A stretch of 5,940 nucleotides of DNA from an uncultured Microbacterium sp. Its GTDB lineage: Bacteria; Actinomycetota; Actinomycetes; Actinomycetales; Microbacteriaceae. Positions 1 to 4,934 of this stretch are shown here, piece after piece; within the stretch, counting starts at the first letter, position 1; the number at the start of each line of letters is the position of its first letter. The DNA lies in the NCBI GenBank assembly GCA_947647645.1, contig CANSLE010000161.1, positions 1 to 5,940 of the forward strand, written 5' to 3'. The notes beneath the pieces were generated by a model, which ran no database searches, was not told where the DNA came from, and saw nothing but the letters and a program-made list of their open reading frames with translations. The translations under genes and the position numbers were made by a program.

Positions 1-1833
1 GGCGCGCCGGGCGCGCGTTCCGGCGCGGGCACCACCCTCCTGCCCTCGATGCCCCTGCCGGCGTACCCTCAGGTGCGCATCGCCCTCGGGCGCACCGGCA
101 CGATCGCCGGCATCCTGCGGGACTACCGCCCCGATGTCGTCCACCTCGCGTCGCCGTTCGTTCTCGGCTGGCGCGCGGTCGCCGCGGCGGCGGCCCTCGA
201 CCTCCCGACCGTCGCCGTCTACCAGACCGATGTGATCGCCTACGCCCGCAAGTACGGTCTCCCGCGTGCGACAGCCCTGACCGCGGCGCACGTCGCGCGC
301 CTGCACCGCAAGGCGACCCTCACCCTTGCCCCGTCCTCCTCCGCCCTCCGCCAGCTGCACGAGCTGGGCGTCGACCGTACCCGCCTCTGGGGTCGCGGCG
401 TCGACACGGAGCGGTTCCGTCCCGATCGCCGCAGCGAGGCCTGGCGTTCCTGGATCGCTCCGGGGGAGGTCATCGTCGGCTACGTCGGACGCCTCGCCCC
501 CGAGAAGCAGGTGGAGGATCTCGCCGCGATCGCGGACATGCCCGGTGTCCGCCTGGTGATCGTCGGGGACGGACCCGCCCGGGCGCGTCTGGAGCGTGCA
601 CTGCCGCGTGCCGTTTTCCTCGGGCATCTGTCGGGTCACGAGCTCGCGCAGGCCATGGCGAGCTTCGACGTCTTCGTGCACCCGGGGGAGAGCGAGACGT
701 TCGGGCAGACGATCCAGGAGGCCCACGCGAGCGGAACCCCCGTCGTCGCGACCGGCCGCGGCGGCCCCGTCGATCTGGTGCGCTCGAGCGTCGACGGGTG
801 GCTCTACCGTCCGGGCGACCTCGACGATCTCCGCGAGCGGGTCCGGGACCTCGTCGGTGACGAGACCAAGCGGCAGGCGTTCGGTGCCGCCGCCCGCGCC
901 GCCGTGGAGAACCGCACCTGGCCGGCCGTCGTGGACGCACTCCACGACTTCTACCTCGAGGCGAGGGCGCTGCACGTCCGGGACCGCGGGGCCGTCGTGC
1001 GGACGCCGAAGGCACCGGACGGGGCGACCACCGCTCCGCGGGAGTGGACGCGCATCGTCGCGCTCGGCGACTCGCTCACCGAGGGGCTGTGCGACACCTC
1101 GCGTATGCCGGAGGGCCAATACCGGGGGTGGGCGGACCGTCTGGCGACCCTTCTCGCCCAGCGCTCCCCGGTCGCGGTCCGCTACGCCAACCTCGCGGTG
1201 CGAAGCCGCCGCGTCGGCGATCTCATCGCCGACCAGCTTCCCCAGGCGCTCGCGTTGCGCCCCGATCTCGTGACGGTGCTGATCGGGGCGAACGATCTGG
1301 CGTCGCACCGGGCCGATCCCGTTGCGCTCGCCGACCGGGTGGACGCCGTGGTCGCGCAGCTGCGCGACGCGGGCAGCGACGTGCTCCTGGTCACGCCGTT
1401 TCTCCCGGACCGGCGCGCCTCGGGGATCTTCCGGCGCCGTTTCGCCCGTTTCGCGGAGGAGATCCGCAAGATCGCGGCGCGCCACAGTGCGCTGCTGCTC
1501 GACCTCGACCGCGACGCGGGCATCGGCGATCGCGAGAAGTGGGCGCACGACAAGGTGCACCTCAGCTCCCGTGGTCACCGCTTCGTGGCCTACCGTGCCG
1601 CCGAGGTGCTCGGTCTGCCGGATGTCGAGGCGTTGGGCGAGCTCGACGCGGCGCTGCACGCCGACGACGATCGCCCGGTCACCGGCACGTGGCTGACGCG
1701 CGACGCGCTGCCGTGGGCATGGCGTCGGCTGCGCGGGCGCTCGGCCGGCGACACCGTCACCGCGAAGCACACCGCCTACGTCGAGCTCCCGGCCGGCGGA
1801 TCGGCGGCGCGGGAGCGGAGCCCCCGGAGCTGA
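1..1833 (+). CDS. GT4 glycosyltransferase fused to SGNH/GDSL hydrolase (5' partial)
   Basis: The frame is open from base 1 to the TGA at 1831-1833, giving 610 visible residues. The N-terminal Rossmann strands of a GT-B enzyme are missing, so the ATG at 49 is internal and the true start lies upstream. Counting codons from base 1, the GT part shows DVVHLASPFVLG (45-56), YQTD (74-77), GYVGRLAPEK (160-169, with the Arg and Lys that usually contact the nucleotide-sugar phosphates) and an EX7E motif (Glu232 and Glu240). This resembles the GDP-mannose-dependent MgtA/PimC group, which mannosylates membrane lipids; donor and acceptor are inferred. A Pro/Ala/Arg-rich linker (about 325-350) leads to an SGNH hydrolase with GDSLTEG (356-362, Ser358 the nucleophile), NLAVRSRR (block II), GAND (429-432) and DKVH (517-520, catalytic Asp and His). 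I see no stop and no convincing internal ribosome site at the junction, so this reads as one bifunctional protein, perhaps a glycosyl transfer plus acyl-ester cleavage pair. Confidence 0.9.
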   Translation, partial: GAPGARSGAGTTLLPSMPLPAYPQVRIALGRTGTIAGILRDYRPDVVHLASPFVLGWRAVAAAAALDLPTVAVYQTDVIAYARKYGLPRATALTAAHVARLHRKATLTLAPSSSALRQLHELGVDRTRLWGRGVDTERFRPDRRSEAWRSWIAPGEVIVGYVGRLAPEKQVEDLAAIADMPGVRLVIVGDGPARARLERALPRAVFLGHLSGHELAQAMASFDVFVHPGESETFGQTIQEAHASGTPVVATGRGGPVDLVRSSVDGWLYRPGDLDDLRERVRDLVGDETKRQAFGAAARAAVENRTWPAVVDALHDFYLEARALHVRDRGAVVRTPKAPDGATTAPREWTRIVALGDSLTEGLCDTSRMPEGQYRGWADRLATLLAQRSPVAVRYANLAVRSRRVGDLIADQLPQALALRPDLVTVLIGANDLASHRADPVALADRVDAVVAQLRDAGSDVLLVTPFLPDRRASGIFRRRFARFAEEIRKIAARHSALLLDLDRDAGIGDREKWAHDKVHLSSRGHRFVAYRAAEVLGLPDVEALGELDAALHADDDRPVTGTWLTRDALPWAWRRLRGRSAGDTVTAKHTAYVELPAGGSAARERSPRS

Positions 1834-1875
1834 ACGTCGCACAGGCGACCCCGAGGCGGGCTCCCGTGACGGTGC

Positions 1876-2049
1876 TCAGCCGCTCTTGCGGCGGAACTCC
1901 CGCTTGGTGGCGGCGCCCTGCCCGCCGTGAACGGCGGAGTCGCCGTCCAGGTGGGCCTCGCCGCGGCGGTGCTGCGCGTTCTTCTTGTCGAGCGCCTCGC
2001 GGAACTTGCGCTTCATCTCGTCGGATGCCGTGGTGTCGTCGGTGCTCAT
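1876..2049 (-). CDS. DUF5302-like small basic protein
   Basis: This is a 57-residue frame on the minus strand, from ATG (2049-2047) to TGA (1878-1876). It is preceded by AAGGTG five bases before the start, a good Shine-Dalgarno match. The protein starts MSTDDTTASDEMKRKFREAL, has a His/Gly-rich middle (HLDGDSAVHGGQG) and ends KREFRRKSG. The MKRKFREAL helix followed by a Gly/His linker and the KREFRRKSG tail match my recollection of the actinobacterial DUF5302 family, whose function is unknown. It is highly charged, with no signal peptide or membrane segment, so it is presumably cytoplasmic; nucleic-acid binding is possible but unproven. Its stop lies 42 bases from the stop of the convergent glycosyltransferase gene, and it is divergent from pnp. 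High G/C at third positions and the Shine-Dalgarno sequence support a real gene. Confidence 0.85.
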   Translation of the reverse strand: MSTDDTTASDEMKRKFREALDKKNAQHRRGEAHLDGDSAVHGGQGAATKREFRRKSG

Positions 2050-2112
2050 GTCCCCACCTTACGCAGGCGAGGGTGCTCGTCGGCGGCCCTGCGCAGGAAC
2101 AGACACGACTGA

Positions 2113-2118
2113 TAGGGT
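2113..2118 (+). promoter_or_regulatory. Possible -10 box for pnp (TAGGGT)
   Basis: TAGGGT fits the actinobacterial TANNNT -10 consensus. It is the only such match I noticed on the plus strand between the DUF5302-like gene and pnp. Seven bases downstream is a G (2125) that begins a strong stem-loop, so transcription starting there would place a hairpin at the 5' end of the RNA. No good -35 hexamer stands 16-18 bases upstream; the best is CTGCGC at 2089-2094. The call is therefore weak. Confidence 0.3.
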
Positions 2119-2124
2119 TGTGCA

Positions 2125-2151
2125 GGATGCCGTGGATCTTCCGCGGCATCC
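2125..2151 (+). promoter_or_regulatory. 12-bp stem-loop at the start of the pnp leader
   Basis: GGATGCCGTGGA (2125-2136) pairs with TCCGCGGCATCC (2140-2151) around the triloop TCT: 11 Watson-Crick pairs and one G-U. It lies between two divergent genes, far from either 3' end, so it is not an ordinary terminator for them. It may be a 5'-end hairpin of the pnp mRNA or, as a DNA inverted repeat, an operator. The structure is seen directly; the role is inferred. Confidence 0.5.
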
Positions 2152-2307
2152 GGAGCAGGCCGGCAGGAAGCTGGTCCCCTGTGGTGGGTTCCCGTTCGAT
2201 GCGATCCGACACGAACGGTGGCTTTCTACTGGTGGCCAGCGCTGACCGTCCGGGCGGTGCCGCACGCGGTGTCGCCGCGCGTCTGGATCTGCCCGTTCCT
2301 GCTCCTT

Positions 2308-2340
2308 CGCACGATCTCGTGCGCGAGACGCGCGCACGAG
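2308..2340 (+). promoter_or_regulatory. Mutually exclusive hairpins before the pnp ribosome site
   Basis: Hairpin A pairs CTCGTGCGCG (2316-2325) perfectly with CGCGCACGAG (2331-2340) around loop AGACG, 10 bp ending 11 bases before the Shine-Dalgarno sequence. Hairpin B pairs CGCACG (2308-2313) with CGTGCG (2318-2323) around ATCT, 6 bp. Both use the central segment, so only one can form at a time. In E. coli, pnp mRNA is autoregulated through a leader stem cut by RNase III and then degraded by PNPase. A comparable role here is an inference from position and structure. Confidence 0.5.
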
Positions 2341-2351
2341 TCTAAACAAAG

Positions 2352-2357
2352 AAGGAG
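2352..2357 (+). promoter_or_regulatory. pnp ribosome binding site (AAGGAG) that decides the TTG start
   Basis: AAGGAG, a near-perfect Shine-Dalgarno sequence, sits seven bases before the TTG at 2365-2367. No ATG or GTG lies at a suitable distance in the pnp frame. The protein beginning at this TTG starts MEGPEITAAEAV, as actinobacterial polynucleotide phosphorylases do, so it fixes the start over the longer open frame from GTG 2218. Confidence 0.85.
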
Positions 2358-2364
2358 AGACCTC

Positions 2365-4644
2365 TTGGAAGGTCCAGAAATCACCGCCGCCGAAGCCGTC
2401 CTCGACAACGGCCGATTCGGCACCCGCACGATCCGGTTCGAGACCGGACGACTCGCGCAGCAGGCACAGGGTGCCGTCGCCGCGTACCTCGACGAAGAGA
2501 CCATGCTGCTGTCGGCCACGAGCGCGGGCAAGCACCCGCGTGAGGGCTTCGACTTCTTCCCGCTGACCGTCGACGTCGAGGAGCGCTCCTACGCCGCCGG
2601 CAAGATCCCCGGCTCGTTCTTCCGTCGCGAGGGCCGCCCCTCCACCGAGGCGATCCTCGTCTGCCGTCTCATCGACCGTCCGCTGCGTCCGTCGTTCGTC
2701 GACGGCCTGCGCAACGAGGTCCAGATCGTCGTCACCGTCCTGAGCATCGCGCCGGGCGAGTTCTACGACGCGCTCGCGATCAACGCGGCCTCGCTGTCGA
2801 CGCAGATCTCGGGTCTGCCGTTCTCGGGCCCGATCGCCGGTGTGCGCCTCGCGCTCATCCCGGGACACGGCGAGCACGCCGACCAGTGGGTCGCGTTCCC
2901 CACGGCCGCGCAGGTCGAGGAGGCCGTGTTCGACCTCATGGTCGCCGGTCGCGTGCTGGACGACGGCGACGTCGCGATCATGATGGTCGAGGCCGAAGCC
3001 ACGGAGAACAGCTGGAACCTCATCAAGGCCGGTGCCGTCAAGCCCAGCGAGGAGATCGTCGCGCAGGGTCTCGAAGCCGCCAAGCCGTTCATCAAGGAAC
3101 TGGTCGCCGCGCAGAACGTCGTGGCGAACACCGCGGCCAAGGAGATCCAGCCCTACCCGGTCTTCCCGCCGTACGCGAAGGAGACCTACGACTTCGTCGC
3201 CGGTCGCGCCTACGACCGTCTGGTGCCCGTGTACCAGATCGCGGACAAGGTCGAGCGTCAGAACGCCGACGACGCCGTCAAGGACGAGGTCAAGGCGCAG
3301 GTGCTCGCCGCGATCGAGGCCGGTGAGCTGCCCGCCGCCGCCGCAGCCGAGTTCGGTGCCGCGTACAAGTCGGTGACCAAGGTCATCGTCCGCGGCCGCA
3401 TCCTCAGCGAGGGCGTTCGCATCGACGGACGCGGCCTTGCCGACATCCGTCCGCTGGATGCCGAGGTCCAGGTCATCCCGCGCGTGCACGGCTCCGCGAT
3501 CTTCCAGCGCGGTGAGACGCAGATCCTGGGCGTGACCACGCTGAACATGCTCAAGATGGAGCAGCAGATCGATTCGCTGTCCCCGGTGACGCACAAGCGC
3601 TACATGCACCACTACAACTTCCCGCCCTACTCGACCGGTGAGACCGGCCGTGTCGGTTCGCCGAAGCGTCGCGAGATCGGGCACGGCTTCCTGGCCGAGC
3701 GCGCCCTCGTTCCGGTGCTGCCGAGCCGCGAGGAGTTCCCCTACGCCATCCGTCAGGTCTCCGAGGCGCTCAGCTCCAACGGCTCGACCTCGATGGGCTC
3801 CGTCTGCGCGTCCACCCTGTCGCTGCTGAACGCGGGTGTGCCGCTGCGCGCGCCCGTCGCCGGCATCGCGATGGGCCTGGTCTCCGACGAGGTCGATGGC
3901 CAGACGCGGTATGCCGCACTGACTGACATCCTCGGCGCGGAGGACGCCCTCGGCGACATGGACTTCAAGGTCGCCGGCACGAGCGAGTTCGTCACGGCGA
4001 TCCAGCTCGACACGAAGCTCGACGGCATCCCGTCGTCGGTGCTCACGGCCGCGCTGACGCAGGCCAAGGATGCCCGCATGACCATCCTGAACGTGTTGAA
4101 CGCCGCGATCGACGGACCCGACGAGATGGCGCCGACGGCGCCGCGCGTCATCAGCGTGCAGATCCCGGTCGACAAGATCGGCGAGCTCATCGGCCCGAAG
4201 GGCAAGACGATCAACGCGATCCAGGACGAGACGGGCGCGCAGATCTCCATCGAGGAGGACGGCACCGTCTACATCGGCGCGACCGACGGCCCGTCGGCCG
4301 AGGCCGCACGTGCCCAGGTGAACGCGATCGCCAACCCGACCAACCCCGAGGTCGGCGAGCAGTTCCTCGGAACCGTCGTGAAGATCGCGACCTTCGGCGC
4401 GTTCATCTCCCTCCTGCCCGGAAAGGACGGCCTGCTGCACGTCAGCGAGGTCCGCAAGCTCGCCGGTGGCAAGCGCGTCGAGAACGTCGAAGACGTGCTC
4501 GGCGTCGGTCAGAAGATCCTGGTCAAGATCACCAAGATCGACGACCGCGGCAAGCTGTCGCTCGAGCCCGTGCTCGAGGAGGCCGCCGACCAGGAAGGCC
4601 GCGCGGCCGCCAGCGAGGGCCCCGAGGCTCCCGCCGAAGGCTGA
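2365..4644 (+). CDS. pnp: Polynucleotide phosphorylase (PNPase / GpsI)
   Basis: A complete 759-residue protein starting at TTG. PNPase is a cytoplasmic homotrimer that degrades RNA 3' to 5' with phosphate, releasing nucleoside diphosphates, and can add heteropolymeric tails. In actinobacteria it has also been called guanosine pentaphosphate synthetase. The first RNase PH core (about 12-145) contains FFRREGR (85-91) and RLIDRPLRP; a helical linker follows. The second core (about 345-560) carries RIDGRG, FQRGET (380-385), the phosphate-binding loop SNGSTSMGS, and EDALGDMDFK, whose Asp527, Asp533 and Lys535 correspond to E. coli Asp486, Asp492 and Lys494. All of these are intact. The KH domain (about 596-660) has the GXXG loop GPKG (610-613), and the S1 domain (about 663-736) has TFGAF and GLLHVSEV. 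A short acidic/Ala tail ends the protein. The gene appears monocistronic: structured leader before it and terminator hairpin after it. Ordinary high-GC codon use shows no sign of transfer. Confidence 0.98.
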   Translation: MEGPEITAAEAVLDNGRFGTRTIRFETGRLAQQAQGAVAAYLDEETMLLSATSAGKHPREGFDFFPLTVDVEERSYAAGKIPGSFFRREGRPSTEAILVCRLIDRPLRPSFVDGLRNEVQIVVTVLSIAPGEFYDALAINAASLSTQISGLPFSGPIAGVRLALIPGHGEHADQWVAFPTAAQVEEAVFDLMVAGRVLDDGDVAIMMVEAEATENSWNLIKAGAVKPSEEIVAQGLEAAKPFIKELVAAQNVVANTAAKEIQPYPVFPPYAKETYDFVAGRAYDRLVPVYQIADKVERQNADDAVKDEVKAQVLAAIEAGELPAAAAAEFGAAYKSVTKVIVRGRILSEGVRIDGRGLADIRPLDAEVQVIPRVHGSAIFQRGETQILGVTTLNMLKMEQQIDSLSPVTHKRYMHHYNFPPYSTGETGRVGSPKRREIGHGFLAERALVPVLPSREEFPYAIRQVSEALSSNGSTSMGSVCASTLSLLNAGVPLRAPVAGIAMGLVSDEVDGQTRYAALTDILGAEDALGDMDFKVAGTSEFVTAIQLDTKLDGIPSSVLTAALTQAKDARMTILNVLNAAIDGPDEMAPTAPRVISVQIPVDKIGELIGPKGKTINAIQDETGAQISIEEDGTVYIGATDGPSAEAARAQVNAIANPTNPEVGEQFLGTVVKIATFGAFISLLPGKDGLLHVSEVRKLAGGKRVENVEDVLGVGQKILVKITKIDDRGKLSLEPVLEEAADQEGRAAASEGPEAPAEG

Positions 4645-4692
4645 GTGCTCACGGCGCGGCGACCCGGATCGGGTCCCGTGCCGTCCATGGAC

Positions 4693-4735
4693 ACGGATGC
4701 CCGCCTCCTCCCGTCTCGGAGGGGCGGGCATCCGT
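4693..4735 (+). terminator. Strong hairpin terminator after pnp
   Basis: ACGGATGCCCGCC (4693-4705) pairs with GGCGGGCATCCGT (4723-4735) for 13 perfect base pairs. Past a bulged T the stem continues with CCTCC/GGAGG (4707-4711 with 4718-4722) around the loop CGTCTC. It starts 48 bases after the pnp stop and is followed by TTCGTT, only mildly T-rich, as is common for GC-rich actinobacterial terminators. Its position and very stable stem support termination of pnp transcription. Confidence 0.8.
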
Positions 4736-4742
4736 TCGTTCA

Positions 4743-4772
4743 TCCCGTGTCCGCCGAATGGGGGACACGGGA
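4743..4772. terminator. Second hairpin behind the pnp terminator
   Basis: TCCCGTGTCC (4743-4752) and GGACACGGGA (4763-4772) form a perfect 10-bp inverted repeat around a 10-base loop, beginning seven bases after the first hairpin. No T-run follows. It could be a back-up terminator, an mRNA 3'-end stabiliser, or an operator for the downstream gene. The repeat is clear; the function is uncertain. Confidence 0.45.
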
Positions 4773-4903
4773 GGGAGAATCGACCCCTCGTGACACAAGC
4801 GTTATGGAATGTTCACCGTTCGTTGGGTCCAATGCGCGGACGGTACGCGCCGCTGCCCTACCCTCGGAACTACATCGGGGGGTGGGCAACGAGACACACG
4901 GGA

Positions 4904-4915
4904 CCGCGGCCGCGG
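4904..4915. repeat. 12-bp perfect palindrome before the AKR-like gene
   Basis: CCGCGGCCGCGG is a perfect palindrome 19 bases before the ATG of the downstream gene and just upstream of its Shine-Dalgarno sequence. In DNA this GC-rich, such a palindrome can arise by chance. It might act as an operator or affect the mRNA around the ribosome site, but nothing else supports that. Confidence 0.3.
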
Positions 4916-4934
4916 GTCGTGAGGGGGTGAACGG

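Larger units (their letters stand above)
2050..2364. other. Divergent intergenic region / pnp leader
   Basis: These 315 bases lie between the DUF5302-like gene (minus) and pnp (plus). No convincing coding frame is seen: the frame open upstream of pnp from 2218 has no family-like sequence and no ribosome site. What can be recognised is a weak TANNNT box at 2113-2118, a 12-bp hairpin at 2125-2151, a 7-bp hairpin at 2192-2218 (CCGTTCG/CGAACGG, 13-base loop), and overlapping hairpins at 2308-2340 just before the pnp ribosome site. No rpsO (ribosomal protein S15) gene, which often precedes pnp in bacteria, is found here. Confidence 0.75.

Noticed and set aside
1836..1849. GTCGC/GCGAC stem just after the glycosyltransferase stop
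   Set aside because: A 5-bp stem with no T-run is too weak to call a terminator.
1879..1892. Small stem GCCGC/GCGGC with TCTT loop at the convergent gene ends, as a terminator
   Set aside because: Only 5 bp, inside the end of the DUF5302-like coding region, and not followed by a T-run; likely chance in GC-rich DNA.
1044..2345. 433-codon plus-strand frame overlapping the SGNH domain and crossing the intergenic region
   Set aside because: Arg/Ala/Gly-rich shadow of the glycosyltransferase-SGNH frame; it passes through a minus-strand gene and the pnp leader without any motif.
4661..4692. Small palindromes GACCCG-GAT-CGGGTC and GTCCATGGAC between pnp and its terminator
   Set aside because: Short stems with tiny or no loops, overshadowed by the much stronger hairpin at 4693-4735; no role can be supported.
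2059..4743. 894-codon open frame on the minus strand opposite pnp
   Set aside because: Long antisense frames are expected opposite high-GC genes. The translation is Asp/Arg/Leu/Val-rich with no family motifs, and pnp on the plus strand is unambiguous.
4823..4864. TTGGGT and TACCCT as a promoter for the AKR-like gene
   Set aside because: The two hexamers are 30 bases apart, far from the usual 16-18, and neither has a good partner at the right distance.
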